Part shown: positions 15,193 through 31,500 of the stretch, one piece after another | Position numbering within the stretch: the stretch's first letter is position 1 | Layout: each line of letters starts with the position of its first letter | Source: Chamaelirium japonicum | Taxonomy: Eukaryota > Streptophyta > Magnoliopsida > Liliales > Melanthiaceae | Direction: 5' to 3' | NCBI GenBank assembly: GCA_947650365.1 | Contig: CANTAL010000104.1 | Coordinates: 558,001-622,000 of the forward strand | Length of the DNA: 64,000 nt | Notes under the pieces: model-generated | Told to the model about the DNA's origin: nothing | The model's input: the letters and a program-made list of their open reading frames with translations, nothing else | The model's database searches: none | Position numbers and translations under genes: made by a program

Positions 15193-16244
15193 GGATCGTA
15201 CGAATGAATTAGAATATATTGTGCGAATGAATTAGAATGGATCGTACGAATGAATTAGAATGGATCATACGAATGACTAAGAATGGATCGTACGAATGAA
15301 TTAGAATGGATCGTACGAATGAATTAGAATGGATCGTACGAATAAATTAGAATGGACACATTCGTCCGAATGAGTTAGAATGGATCATACGAATGAGTAA
15401 GAATGGATCGTACGAATGAAATAGAATAGATTGTACGAATGAATTAGAATGGATCCTACGAATGAATTAGAATGGATCGTGTCAAAGAATTAGAATGGAT
15501 TGTATGAATGAATTAGAATGGATCGTATGAATGAATTAGAATAGATCGTGCGAATGAATTCGAATGGATCGTACGAATTCATTCTAATTCATTCATACAA
15601 TCCATTCTAATTCTTTCACACGATCCATTCTAATTCATTTGTACGTTCCATTCTAATTCATTAGCACGATCCATGCTAATTCATTCGTTCGATCAATTCT
15701 GATTCATTAGCACGATCCATTCTAATTCATTCGTACGATCCATTCTAATTCATTCGTACGATCCATTCTAATTCATTCGCACGATCCATTCTAATTCATT
15801 CATAGGATCCATTCTAATTCATTCATACGATCAAATCTAATTCTTTCGCACGAATGTATCCATTCTAATTCATTCGCACGAATGTATCCATTCTAATTCA
15901 TTCGTACGATCCATTCTAATTCATTCGCACGAATGTATCCATTCTAATTCATTCGTATGATCCATTCTATTTCATTCGTACAATCCATTCTATTTCATTC
16001 GTACGATCCATTCTTACTCATTCGTATGATCCATTCTAATTCATTCGTATGATCCATTCTAATTCATTCGTACGATCCATTCTAATTCATTCGTACGATC
16101 CATTCTAATTCATTCGCACGATCCATTCTAATTCATTCATACGATCCATCCTAATTCATTCATACGATCCATTCTAATTCATTCCTACAATCCATTCTAA
16201 TTCATTCGCCCGATCCATTCTAATTCATTCATACGATCCATTCT

Positions 16245-16274
16245 ATTCGAATGGATCATGCGATCCATTCGAAT
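16245..16274. repeat. 30-bp perfect inverted repeat (13-4-13)
   Basis: Same dyad and ATGC loop as at 12235. Confidence 0.93.
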
Positions 16275-16457
16275 TCATTCGCACGATCCATTCTAATTCA
16301 TTCATACGATCCATTCTAATTCATTCATACAATGCATTCTAATTCTTTCACACGATCCATTCTAATTCATTCGTACGATCCATTCAAATTCATACGATCC
16401 ATTCTAATACATTCATACGATCCATTCTAATACATTCACACGAATGTATCCATTCGT

Positions 16458-19387
16458 ACGAATGAAGTAGAATAGATTGTACGAATGAATTAGAATGGAT
16501 CGTACGAATGAATTAGAATGGATCGTACGAAGGAATTAGAATGGATCGTACGAAGGAATTAGAATGGATCGAACGAATGAATTAGAATGGATCGTACGAA
16601 TGAATTAGAATAGATCGTCCGAATGAATTAGAATGGATCGTACGAAGGAATTAGAATGGATCGTACGAATGAATTAGAATGGATATATTCGTGCAAATGA
16701 ATTAGAATGGATAGTATGAATGTATTAGAATGGATCGTATGAGTGAATTAGAATGGATCGTACGAATGAATTAGAATGGATCGTATGAATGAATTAGAAT
16801 GGATACATTCGTGCGAATGAATTAGAATTGATCGTACGAATGAATTAGAATGGATCGTGCGAATGAATTAGAATGGATCGTACGAATGAATTAGAATGGA
16901 TCGTATGAATGAACTAGAATGGATACATTCGTGCGAATGAATTAGAATGGATCGTACGAATGAATTAGAATGGATCGTACGAATGAATTAGAATCGATCT
17001 TACAAATGAATTAGAATGGATCGTACGAATGAATTAGAATGGATCGTACGAATGAATTAGAATGGATACATTCGTGCGAATGGATTAGAATGGATCGGAC
17101 GAATGAATTAGAATGGATCGTTTGAATGAATTAGAATGGATCAAATGAATGAATTAGAATGGTTACATTCATGCGAATGAATTAGAATGGATCGTACGAA
17201 TGGATTAGAATGGATCGTACGAATGGATTAGAATGGATACATTCGAGCGAATGAATTAGAATGGATCGTACGAATGAGTTAGAATGGATCGTACGAATGG
17301 ATTAGAATGGATCCTACGAATGGATTAGAATGGATACCTTTGTGCATATGAATTAGAATGGATCGTACGAATGAATTAGAATGGATCATATTATTGAATT
17401 AGAATGGATCGTACGAATGAATTAGAATGGATACATTCGTGCACGATCCATTCTAATTCATTCGCACAAATGTATCCATTCTAATTCATTCGTACGATCC
17501 ATTCTAATTCATTAATATGATCCATTTTAATTCATTCGTACAATCCATTCTAATTCATATGCACAAAGATATCCATTCTAATTCATTCGTACGATCCATT
17601 CTAATTCAGGATCGTACGAATGAATTAGAATGGATACATTCGTGCGAATGAATTAGAATTGATCGTACGAATGAATTAGAATGGATCGTGCGAATGAATT
17701 AGAATGGATCGTACGAATGAATTGGAATAGATCGTACGAATGAACTAGAATGGATACATTCGTGCGAATGAATTAGAATGGATCGTACGAATGAATTAGA
17801 ATGGATCGTACGAATGAATTAGAATGGATCTTACGAATGAATTAGAATGGATCGTACGAATGAATTAGAATGGATCGTACGAATGAATTAGAATGGATCT
17901 TACGAATGAATTAGAATGGATCGTACGAATGAATTAGAATGGATCGTACGAATGAATTAGAATGGATACATTCATGCGAATGAATTAGAATGGATCAGAC
18001 GAATGAATAAGAATGGATCATACGAATGAATTAGAATGGATCATATGAATGAATTAGAATGGTTACATTCATGCGAATGAATTAGAATGGATCGTACGAA
18101 TGGATTAGAATGGATCGTACGAATGGATTAGAATGGATACATTTGAGCGAATGAATTAGAATGGATCGTACGAATGAATTAGAATGGATCGTACGAATGG
18201 ATTAGAATGGATCCTACGAATGGATTAGAATGGATACCTTTGTGCATATGAATTAGAATGGATCATACGAATGAATTAGAATGGATCATATTAATAAATT
18301 AAAATGGATCGTACGAATGAATTAGAATGGATACATTCGTGCGAATGAATTAGAATGGATCGTGCGAATCAATTAGACTGGATCGTGCGAATGAATAAGA
18401 ATAGATCATACGAATGAATTAGAATGGATCGTACAAATTAATTAGAATGGATACATTCGTGCGAATGAATTAGAATGGATTGTATGAATGAATTAGAATG
18501 GATCATACGAATGAATTAGAATGGATCATACAAATTAATTAGAATGGATCATACGAATGAATTAGAACGGATCGTACGAATGAATTAGAATGGATACATT
18601 CGTGCGAATGAATTACAATGGATTGTGCGAATGAATAAGAACAAATCATGCGAATGAATTAGAATGGATCGTACGAATGAATTAGAATGGATCGTGCGAA
18701 TGAATTAGAATGGATCGTACGAATAAATTAGAATGGATACATTTGTGCGAATGAATTAGAAGGGATCGTACGAATGAATTAGAATAGATCGTATGAATGA
18801 ATTAGAATGGATCGTACGAATGAATTAGAATGGATCGTGCGAATGAATTAGAATGGATCGTACGAATGAATTAGAATGGATCGTACGAATCAACTAGAAT
18901 GGATACATTCGTGCGAATGATTTAGAATGGATCGTATGAATGAATTAGAATGGATCGTACGAATGAATTAGAATGGATCTTATGAATGAATTAGAATGGA
19001 TCATACAAATGAATTAGAATGGATCGTACGAATGAATTAGAATGGATACATTCGTGCGAATGAATTAGAATGGATCGGACGAATGAATTAGAATGGATCG
19101 TACGAATGAATTAGAATAGATCGTATGAATGAATTAGAATGGATCGTACGAATAAATTAGAATGGATACATTCGTCCGAATGAATTAGAATGGATCATAC
19201 GAATGAGTAAGAATGGATCGTACGAATGAAATTGAATAGATTGTACGAATGAATTAGAATGGATCCTACGAATGAATTAGAATGGATCGTGTGAAAGAAT
19301 TAGAATGGATTGTATGAATGAATTAGAATGGATCGTATGAATGAATTAGAATGGATCGTGCGAATGAATTCGAATGGATCGTACGAA
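16458..19387 (+). repeat. Plus-oriented satellite region with one inversion
   Basis: Plus-sense monomers, with a minus island at 17442-17608. The two halves repeat a distinctive order (ACATTCATGCG, GAATGGATTAG monomers, ACCTTTGTGCATATG, GATCATATTA) at about 17160-17400 and 18060-18300. This marks a roughly 0.9-kb internal duplication. No gene. Confidence 0.9.
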
Positions 19388-21862
19388 TTTATTCTAATTC
19401 ATTCATCCAATCCATTCTAATTCTTTCACACGATCCATTCTAATTCATTCGTACGTTCCATTCTAATTCATTAGCACGATCCATGCTAATTCATTTGTTC
19501 GATCAATTCTAATTCATTAGCACGATCCATTCTAATTCATTCGTACGATCCATTCTAATTCATTCGCACGATCCATTCTAATTCATTCATAGGATCCATT
19601 CTAATTCATTCATACGATCTATTCTAATTCTTTCGCACGAATGTATCCATTCTAATTCATTCGCACGAATGTATCCATTCTAATTCATTTGTACGATCCA
19701 TTCTAATTCATTCGTACGATCCATTCTAATTCATTCGTACGATCCATTCTAATTCATTAATACGATCTATTCTAATTCATTCATACAATCCATTCTAATT
19801 CTTTCACACGATCCATTCTAATTCATTCGTACGATCCATTCTAATTCATTCGCACAATCCATTCTATTTCATTCGTACGATCCATTCTTACTCATTGGTA
19901 CGATCCATTCTAATTCATTCGCAGTAATGTATCCATTCTATTTCATTCGTACGAATCCATTCTAATTCATTCGTACAATCCATTCTATTTCTTTCGTACG
20001 ATCCATTCTTACTCATTCGTATGATCCATTCTAATTCATTCGCATGAATGTATCCATTCTAAATCATTCGTACGATCCATTCTAATTCATTCGTATGATC
20101 CATTCTAAATCATTCGTACAATCCATTTTATTTCATTCGTACGATCAATTCTAATTCATTAGCACGATCCATTCTAATTCATTCGTACGATCCATTCAAA
20201 TTCATTCGCACGATCCATTCTAATTCATTAGTACAATCCATTCTATTTCATTCGCATGATCCATTCTTACTCATTCGTATGATCCATTCTAATTCATTCG
20301 CACGAATGTATCCATTCTAATCCATTCGTACGATCCATTCTAATCCATTCGTACGATCCATTCTAATTCATTCGCATGAATGTAACCATTCTAATTCATT
20401 CATTTGATCCATTCTAATTCATTCATACGATCCATTTTAATTCATTCGTCCGATCCATTCTAATTCATTCGCACGAATGTATCCATTCTAAACCATTCAT
20501 ACGATCCATTCTAATTTATTCGTACAATACATTCTAATTCATTCGTAAGATCCATTCTAATTCATTCATATGATCCATTCTAATTCATTCGTACGATCCA
20601 TTCTAATTCATTCGCACGAATGTATCCATTCTAGTTTATTCGTACGATCCATTCTAATTCATTCGTACGATCCATTCTAATTCATTCGCACGATCCATTC
20701 TAATTCATTCGTACGATCCATTCTAATTCATTAGCACGAATGTATCCATTCTAATTCATTCGTACATACGATCCATTCTAATTCATTCGCACGAATGTAT
20801 CCATTCTAATTCATTTGTATAATCCATTCTAATTCATTCGTATGATCCATTCTAATTTATTCGTTCAAATATATCCATTCTAATCCATTCGTACGATCCA
20901 TTCTAATTCATTCGCACGATCCATTCTAATTCATTCGCACGAATGTATCCATTCTAATTCATTGCACGATCCATTCTAATTCATTCCTATGATCTATTCT
21001 AATTCATTCGTACGATCCATTCTAATTCATTCGCTCGAATGTATCCATTCTAATTCATTCGTATGATCCATTCTAATTCATTCATATGATCCATTCTAAT
21101 TCGTTCGTACGATCAATTCTAATTCGTTCGTACGATCCATTCTAATTCATTCGTATGATCCATTCTAATTCATTCCTACGATCTATTCTAATTCATTCGC
21201 TCGAATATATCCATTCTAATTCATTCGTTCGATCCATTCTAATTCATTCGCACGATCCATTCTAATTCATTCGTATGATCCATTTTAATCCATTCGTACG
21301 ATCCATTCTAATTCATTCGTACGATCCATTCTAATTCATTCGCACGAATGTATCCATTCTAGTTCATTCGTACGATCCATTCTAATTCATTCGTACGATC
21401 CATTCTAATTCATTCACACGATCCATTCTAATTCATTCGTACGAACCATTCTAATTCATTCATACGATCCATTCTAATTTATTCGTATGATCCATTCTAA
21501 TTCATTCATATCATCCATTCTAATTCATTCGTATGATCCATTCTAATTCATTCATACAATCCATTCTAATTCATTCGTACGATCCATTCTAATTCACTCA
21601 TACGATCCATTCTAATACATTCATACGATCCATTCTAATTCATTTTCACGAATATATCCATTCTAATTCATTCGTACGATCCATTCTAATTCCTTCGTAC
21701 GATCCATTCTAATTCATTCGTACGATCTATTCTAATTCATTCGTACGATCCATTCTAATTCATTCATACGATCCATTCTAATTCCTTCGTACGATCCATT
21801 CTAATTCATTCGTACGATCCATTCTAATTCATTCGTACAATCTATTCTAATTCATTTGTACG
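19388..21862 (-). repeat. Longest minus-oriented block (2.5 kb)
   Basis: About 105 minus-sense monomers. Bases 20840-21020 parallel the DNA just left of the first gene fragment (about 47840-48030), sharing TTCGTTCAAATATATCC and CATTCCTATGATC, but here the array continues without any gene. No coding potential. Confidence 0.92.
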
Positions 21863-22530
21863 AATGGATACATTCGTGTGAATGAATTAGAATGGATCGT
21901 ACGAATGAGTAAGAATGGATCGTACGAATGAAATAGAATGGATTGCACGAATGAATTAGAATGGATCGTACGAATGAATTAGAATGGATCATGTGAAAGA
22001 ATTAGAATGGATTGTATGAATGAATTAGAATGGATCGTACGAATGAATTAGAATGGATACATTTGTGCGATGAATTAGAATGGATTGTATGAATGAATTA
22101 GAATGGATCGTACGAATAAATTAGAATTGATCGTATGAGTGAATTAGAATGGATACGAAGGAATTAGAATGGATCGTACGAAGGAATTAGAATGGATCAT
22201 ACGAATGAAATAGAATGGATCGTACGAAGGAATTAGAATGGATCGTACGAAGGAATTAGAATGGATCGTACGAATGTATTAGAATGGATATATTCGTGCA
22301 AATGAATTAGAATGTATCGTATGAATGAATTAGAATGGTTCGTATGAGTGAATTAGAAAGGATAGTACGAATGAAGTAGAATGAATCTTATGAATGAATT
22401 AGAATGGATACATTCGTGCGAATGAATTAAAATGGATCGTATGAATAAATTAGAATAGATTGTGCGAATGAATTAGAATGGATCGTACGAATGAATTAGA
22501 ATGGATACATTCGTGCGAATAAATTAGAAT
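21863..22530 (+). repeat. Plus-oriented block before the 9.6-kb repeats
   Basis: Plus-sense monomers, including the GATACGAAGGAATTAG and CATACGAATGAAATAG variants that recur near 46140 and 61490. It ends where the near-exact 9.55-kb duplication begins. Confidence 0.85.
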
Positions 22531-25500
22531 GGATCGGACGAATGAATTAGAATGGATCGTACGAATGAATTAGAATGGATCGTATGAATGAATTAGAATG
22601 GATCGTACGAATAAATTAGAATGGATACATTCGTCCGAATGAATTAGAATGGATCATACGAATGAGTAAGAATGGATCGTACGAATGAAATAGAATAGAT
22701 TGTACGAATGAATTAGAATGGATCGTACGAATGAATTAGAATGGATCGTGTGAAAGAATTAGAATGGATTGTATGAATGAATTAGAATGGATCGTATGAA
22801 TGAATTAGAATGGATCGTTCGAATGAATTTGAATGGATCGTACGAATTCATTCTAATTCATTCATACAATCCATTCTAATTCTTTCACACGATCTATTCT
22901 AATTCATTCGTAGGATCCATTCTAATTCATTCGTACAATCTATTCTATTTCATTCGTACTATCCATTCTTACTCATTCGTATGATCCATTCTAATTCATT
23001 CGGACGAATGTATCCATTCTAATTTATTCGTACGATCCATTCTAATTCATTCGTACGATCCATTCTAATTCATTCGTACGATCCATTCTAATTCATTCGT
23101 ACAATCCATTCTAATTCTTTCACACGATCCATTCTAATTCATTCGTAGGATCCATTCTAATTCATTCGTACAATGAGTAAGAATGGATCGTACGAATGAA
23201 ATAGAATGGATTGTATGAATGATTTAGAATGGATACATTCGTGCGAATGAATTAGAATGGATTGTGCGAATTAATTAGAATGGATCGTACGAATGAAATA
23301 GAATGGATCGTGTGAAAGAATTAGAATGGATTGTATGAATGAATTAGAATAGATTGTATGAATGAATTAGAATGGATTGTACGAAGGAATTAGAATGGAT
23401 CGTACGAATGAATTAGAATGGATCGTACGAATGAATTAGAATGGATCGTACGAATGAATTAGAATAGATCGTACGAATGAATTAGAATGGATCGTACGAA
23501 TGAATTAGAATGGATCGTGTGAAAGAATTAGAATGGATCATACGAATGAATTAGAATGGATCGTGCGAATGAATTAGAATGGATTGTATGAATGAATTAG
23601 AATGGATCGTGCTAATGAAATAGAATGGATTAGAATGGATCGTACGAATGAATTAGAATGGATACATTCATGCGAATGAATTAGAATGGATACATTCATG
23701 CGAAAGAATTAGAATAGATCGTATGAATGAATTAGAATGGATCCCATGAATGAATTAGAATGGATCGTGCGAATGAATTAGAATGGATCGTACGAATGAA
23801 TTAGAATGGATCGTGCTAATGAATTAGAATTGATCAAACGAATGAATTAGCATGGATCGTGCTAATGAATTAGAATGGAACGTACGAATGAATTAGAATG
23901 GATCGTGTGAAAGAATTAGAATGGATTGTATGAATGAATTAGAATGAATTCGTACGATCCATTCGAATTCATTCGCACGATCCATTCTAATTCATTCATA
24001 CGATCCATTCTAATTCATTCGTACGATCCATTCTAATTCATTCGCACAAATGTATCCATTCTAATTCATTCGCACGATCCATTCTAATTCATTCGTACGA
24101 TCCATTCTAATTCATTAGCACGATCCATGCTAATTCATTCGTTCGATCAATTCTAATTCATTAGCACGATCCATTCTAATTCATTCGTACGATCCATTTT
24201 AATTCATTCGCACAAATGTATCCATTCTAATTCATTCGTACGATCCATTCTAATTCATTCGCACAATCCATTCTAATTCATTCGTACGATCCATTCTAAT
24301 TCTTTCACACGATCCATTCTAATTCATTCGTACGATCCTTTCTAATTCATTCGCACGATCCATTCTAATTCATTCATAGGATCAATTCTAATTCATTTAT
24401 ACGATCTATTCTAATTCTTTCGCACGAATGTATCCATTCTAATTCATTCGCACGAATGTATCCATTCTAATTCATTCGTACGATCCATTCTAATTCATTC
24501 GTACGATCCATTCTAATTCATTCATACGATCTATTCTAATTCATTCATACAATCCATTCTAATTCTTTCACATGATCCATTCTAATTCATTCGTACGATC
24601 CATTCTAATTCATTCGTACGGTCCATTCTAATTCATTCGTACGATCCATTCTAATTCATTCGCTCGAATGTATCCATTCTAATCCATTCGTACAATCCAT
24701 TCTAATCCATTCGTACGATCCATTCTAATTCATTCGCATGAATGTAACCATTCTAATTCTTTCATTTGATCCATTCTAATTCATTCGTACGATCCATTCT
24801 AATTCATTCGTCTGATCCATTCTAATTCATTCGTACGAATGTATCCATTCTAATTCATACGTACGATCCATTCTAATTCATTCGCACGATCCATTCTAAT
24901 TCATTCTTAGGATCCATTCTAATTTATTCATACGATCTATTCTAATTCTTTCGCACGAATGTATCCATTCTAATTCATTCGCACGAATATATCCATTCGT
25001 ACGATCCATTCTAATTCATTCGTACGATCCATTCTAATTCATTCATACAATCCATTCTAATTCATTCGCACGATCCATTCTAATTCACTCATACGATCCA
25101 TTCTAATACATTCATACGATCCATTCTAATTCATTTGCACGAATATATCCATTCTAATTCATTCGTACGATCCATTCTAATTCATTCGTATGATCCATTC
25201 TAATTCATTCATACGATCAATTCTAATTCATTCGAACGATCCATTCTAATTCATTCGTACAAATGTATCCATTCTAATTCATTCGTACGATCCATTCTAA
25301 TTCATTCGTACGATCCATTCTAATTCATTCGTAAGATCCATTCTAATTCATTCGTACGATCCATTCTAATTCATTCGTACGATCCATTCTAATTCATTCG
25401 TGAATGTATCCATTCTAATTCATTCATACGATCCATTCTAATTCATTCGTACGATCCATTCTAATTCATTCATACGATCTATTCTAATTCATTCATACAA

Positions 25501-28500
25501 TCCATTCTAATTCTTTCACACGATCCATTCTAATTCATTCGTACGATCCATTCTAATTTATTCGCACAATCCATTCTATCTCATTCGTACGATCCATTTT
25601 TACTCAATCGTATGATCCATTCTAATTCATTCGCACGAATGTATCCATAATGGATCATATGAATGAGTAAGAATAGATCGTACAAATGAAATAGAATGGA
25701 TTGTGCGAATGAATTAGAATGGACCGTACGAATGAATTAGACGTACGAATGAATTAGAATGGATACATTCGTGCAAATAAATTAGAATGGATCATACAAA
25801 TGAGTAAGAATGGATCGTCATTCTAATTCATTCGTATGATCCATTCTAATTCATTTGTATCCATTCTATTTCATTCGCACGATCCATTCTAATTCATTCG
25901 TGGTATCTATTCTAATTCATTCGTACAATCCATTCTTACTCATTCGTACGATCCATTCTAATTCATTCATAGGATCCATTCTAATTCATTCATACAATCC
26001 ATTCTAATTCATTCGCACGAATGTATCCATTCTAATTCATTCGTACGATCAGTTCTAATTCATTCACAAAATCTATTCTAATTCATTCATACGATCCATT
26101 CTAATTCATTCGCACGAATGTATCTATTCTAATTCATTCGTACGATCCATTCTAATTCATTAATATGATCCATTCTAATTCATTCGTACGATCCATTCTA
26201 ATTCATATGCACAAAGGTATCAATTCTAATTCATTCGTACAATCCATTCTAATTCAGGATCGTACGAATGAATTAGAATGGATATATTCGTGCAAATGAA
26301 TTAGAATGGATCGTATGAATGAATTAGATTGGATCGTATGAGTGAATTAGAACGGATAGTACGAATGAAGTAGAATGGATCGTATGAATGAATTAGAATG
26401 GATACATTCGTGCGAATGAATTAGAATGGATCGTATGAATGAATTAGAATAGATTGTGCGAATGAATTAGAATGGATCGTACGAATGAATTAGAATGGAT
26501 ACATTCGTGCGAATAAATTAGAATGGATTGTACGAATGAATTAGAATGGATCGTACGAATGAATTAGAATGGATCATACGAATGAATTAAAATAGATTGC
26601 GCGAATGAATTAGAATAGATCGTGCGAATGAAATAGAATGGATACAAATGAATTAGAATAGATCATACGAATGAATTAGAATGACGATCCATTCTTACTC
26701 ATTCGTATGATCCATTCTAATTTATTCGCACGAATGTGTCCATTCTAATTCATTCGTACGTCTAATTCATTCGTACGGTCCATTCTAATTCATTCGCACA
26801 ATCCATTCTATTTCATTCGTACGATCCATTCTTACTCATTCGTATGATCCATTATGGATACATTCGTGCGAATGAATTAGAATGGATCATACGAATGAGT
26901 AAGAATGGATCGTACGAATGAAATAGAATGGATTGTGCGAATAAATTAGAATGGATCGTACGAATGAATTAGAATGGATCGTGTGAAAGAATTAGAATGG
27001 ATTGTATGAATGAATTAGAATGGATCGTACGAATGAATTAGAATGGATCGTACGAATGAATTAGAATGGATCGTACGAATGAATTAGAATGGATACATTC
27101 ATGCGAATGAATTAGAATGGATACATTCGTGCGAAAGAATTAGAATAGATCGTATGAATGAATTAGAATGGATCCTATGAATGAATTAGAATGGATCGTG
27201 CGAATGAATTAGAATGGATCGTACGAATGAATTAGAATGGATCGTGCTAATGAATTAGAATTGATCGAATGAATGAATTAGCATGGATCGTGCTAATGAA
27301 TTAGAATGGATCGTAAGAATGAATTAGAATGGATCAAATGAATGAATTAGAATGGTTATATTCATGCGAATGAATTAGAATGGATCGTAAGAATGGATTA
27401 GAATGGATCGTACGAATGGATTAGAATGGATACATTCGAGCGAATGAATTAGAATGGATCGTACGAATGAATTAGAATGGATCGTACGAATAAATTAGAA
27501 TGGATACATTCGTCCGAATGAATTAGAATGGATCATACGAATGAGTAAGAATGGATCGTACGAATGAAATAGAATAGATTGTACGAATGAATTAGAATGG
27601 ATTCGTACGAATGAATTAGAATGGATTAGAATAGATCGTGTGAAAGAATTAGAATGGATCGTACGAATGAATTAGAATGGATCGTGCGAATGAATTAGAA
27701 TGGATCGTACGAATGAATTAGAATGGATACATTTGTGCGAATGAATTAGAATGGATCGTACGAATGAATTAGAATGGATACATTCGTGCGAATGAATTAG
27801 AATGGATACATTCGTGCGAAAGAATTGGAATAGATCGTATGAATGAAATAGAATGGATCCTATGAATGAATTAGAATGGATCGTGCGAATGAATTAGATT
27901 AGATCGTTCGAATGAATTAGATTGGATCGTGCTAATGAATTAGAATTGATCGAACAAATGAATTAGCATGGATCGTGCTAATGAATTAGAATGGAACGTA
28001 CGAATGAATTAGAATGGATCGTGTGAAAGAATTATAATGGATTGTATGAATGAATTAGAATTAATTCGTACGATCCATTCGAATTCATTCGCACAATCCA
28101 TTCTAATTCATTCATACAATCCATTCTAATTCATTCATACAATCCATTCTAATTCTTTCACACGATCCATTCTAATTCATTCGTAGGATCCATTCTAATT
28201 CATTCGTACAATCTATTCTATTTCATTCGTACGATCCATTCTTACTCATTCGTATGATCCATTCTAATTCATTCGGACGAATGTATCCATTCTAATTTAT
28301 TCGAACGATCCATTCTAATTCATTCTTACGATCCATTCTAATTCATTCACTCGAATGTATCTATTCTAATCCATTTGTACGATCCATTCTAATCCATTCG
28401 TACGATCCATTCATACGATCCATTCTAATTCATTCGTACGATCTATTCTAATTCATTCGTACGATCCATTCTAATTCATTCGCACGATCCATTCTAATTC

Positions 28501-31500
28501 ATTCATAGGATCCATTCTAATTCATTCATACGATCTATTCTAATTCTTTCGCACGAATGTATCCATTCTAATTCATTAGCACGAATGCATCCATTCTAAT
28601 TCATTCGTACGATCCATTCTAATTCATTCGTACGATCCATTCTAATTCATTCGTACGATCCATTCTAATTCATTCATACGATCTATTCTAATTCATTTAT
28701 ACAATCCATTCTAATTCTTTCACACGATCCATTCTAATTCATTCATATGATCCATTCTAATTCATTCGCACGATCCATTCTAATTCATATGCACAAAGGT
28801 ATCCATTCTAATCCATTCGTAGGATCCATTCTAATCCATTTGTACGATCCATTCTAATTCATTCGTACGATCCATTCTAATTCATTCGCTCGAATGTATC
28901 CATTCTAATCCATTCGTACGATCCATTCCAATTCATTCGCATCATTGTAACCATTCTAATTCATTCATACGATCCATTCTAATTCATTCGTACGATCCAT
29001 TCTAATTCATTCGTACGATCCATTCTAATTCATTCGCACGAATGTATCCATTCTAATTCATTCATATGATCCATTCTAATTCATTTATACAATCCATTCT
29101 AATTCTTTCACACGATCCATTCTAATTCATTCGTACGATCCATTCTAATTCATTCGTACAATCCATTCTAATTCATTCGCACGAATGTATCCATTCTAAT
29201 TCATTCATATGATCCATTCTAATTTATTCGTACGATCCATTCTAATTCCTTCGTATGATCCATTCTAATTAATTCGTACGATCTATTCTAATTCATTCGT
29301 ACGAATGAATTAGAATGGATCGTACGAATGAATTAGAATAGCTCATACGAATGAATTAGAATGAATCGTATGAATGAATTAGAATGGTTACATTCGTGCG
29401 AATGAATTAGAATAGATCGTACGATTGAATTAGAATGGATCGTATGAATAAATTAGAATGGATCGTGGGAATGAACTAGAATGGATCGTACGAATGAATT
29501 AGAATGGATCCACCGAATGAGTTAGAATGGATCATACGAATGAATTAGAATGGATTGTACGAATGAATTAGAATGGATTATGCGAATGAATTAGAATGGA
29601 TCGTATGAATGAATTAGAATGGATCGTGCGAATGAATTAGCATGAATCGTACGAATGTATTAGAATGGATCGTACGAATGAATTAGAATGAATCGTACGA
29701 TCCATTCTAATTCAATCGTCCGATCCATTCTAATTCATTCGCATGAATGTATCCATTCTAATTCATTCGTACAATCCATTCTATTTCATTCGTACGATCC
29801 ATTCTTACTCATTCATATGATCCATTCTAATTCATTCGTATGATCCATTCTAATTCATTCGTACAATCCATTCTAATTCATTCGCACGATCCATTCTAAT
29901 TCATTCACACGATCCATTCTAATTCATTCATACGATCCATTCTAATTCATTCCTACAATCCATTCTAATTCATTCGCCCGATCCATTCTAATTCATTCAT
30001 ATGATCCATTCTATTCGAATGGATCATGCGATCCATTAGAATTCATTCGCACGATCCATTCTAATTCATTCATACGATCCATTCTAATTCATTCATACAA
30101 TGCATTCTAATTCTTTCGCACGATCCATTCTAATTCATTCATACGATCCATTCTAATTCATTCGTACGATCCATTCTAATTCACTCATACGATCCATTCT
30201 AATACATTCATACGATCCATTCTAATTCATTTGCACGAATATATCCATTCTAATTCATTCGTACGATCCATTCTAATTGCTTCGTACGATCCATTCTAAT
30301 TCATTCATACGATCTATTCTAATTCATTCGTACGATCCATTCTAATTCATTCGTACGATCCATTCTAATTCCTTCGTACGATCCATTCTAATTCCTTCGT
30401 ACGATCCATTCTAATTCATTCATACAATCCATTCTAATTCTTTCACACGATCCATTCTAATTCATTCGTACGATCCATTCTAATTCATTCGTGCAATCCA
30501 TTCTATTTCATTCGTACGAGCCATTCTTACTTATTCGTACGATCCATTCTAATTCATTCACACGAATGTATCCATTCGTACGAATGAATTAGAATAGATT
30601 GTACGAATGACTTAGAATGGATCGTACGAATGAATTAGAATGGATCGTACGAAGGAATTAGAATGGATCGTACGAATGAATTAGAATGGATCGTACGAAT
30701 GAATTAGAATAGATCGTACGAATGAATTAGAATGGATCGTACGAAGGAATTAGAATGGATCGTACGAATGAATTAGAATGGATATATTCGTGCAAATGAA
30801 TTAGAATGGATCGTATGAATGTATTAGAATGGATCGTATGAGTGAATTAGAATGGATCGTACGAATGAATTAGAATGGATCGTATGAATGAATTAGAATG
30901 GATACATTCGTGCGAATGAATTAGAATTGATCTTACGAATGAATTAGAATGGATCGTGCGAATGAATTAGAATGGATCGTACGAATGAATTAGAATGGAT
31001 CGTACGAATGAACTAGAACGGATACGTTCGTGCGAATGAATTAGAATGGATCGTACAAATGAATTAGAATGGATCATATGAATGAATTAGAATGGATCTT
31101 ATGAATGAATTAGAATGGATCGTACGAATGAATTAGAATGGATCGTACGAATGAATTAGAATGGATACATTCGTGCGAATGAATTAGAATGGATCGGACG
31201 AATGAATTAGAATGGATCGTATGAACGAATTAGAATGGATCAAATGAATGAATTAGAATGGTTACATTCATGCGAATGAATTAGAATGGATCGTACGAAT
31301 GGATTAGAATGGATCGTACGAATGGATTAGAATGGATACATTCGAGCGAATTAATTAGAATTGATCGTACGAATGAATTAGAATGGATCGTACGAATGGA
31401 TTAGAATAGATCCTATGAATGGATTAGAATGGATACCTTTGTGCATATGAATTAGAATGGATCGTACGAATGAATTAGAATGGATCATATTAATGAATTA

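Larger units (their letters stand above)
12651..16457. repeat. Module of 1.1-1.4 kb present three times
   Basis: Three successive units each start at the palindromic turn (centres 12650, 14084 and 15172; spacings 1,434 and 1,088 bp). Each runs plus through the GTGTGAAAG monomer to the GAATTCGAATGG turn (13073, 14489, 15577), then minus. Copies two and three share rare variants such as GAATATATTGTGCG and CATTTGTACGTTCC. The spacing difference is due to extra minus-sense monomers in the first unit. No gene. Confidence 0.9.
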
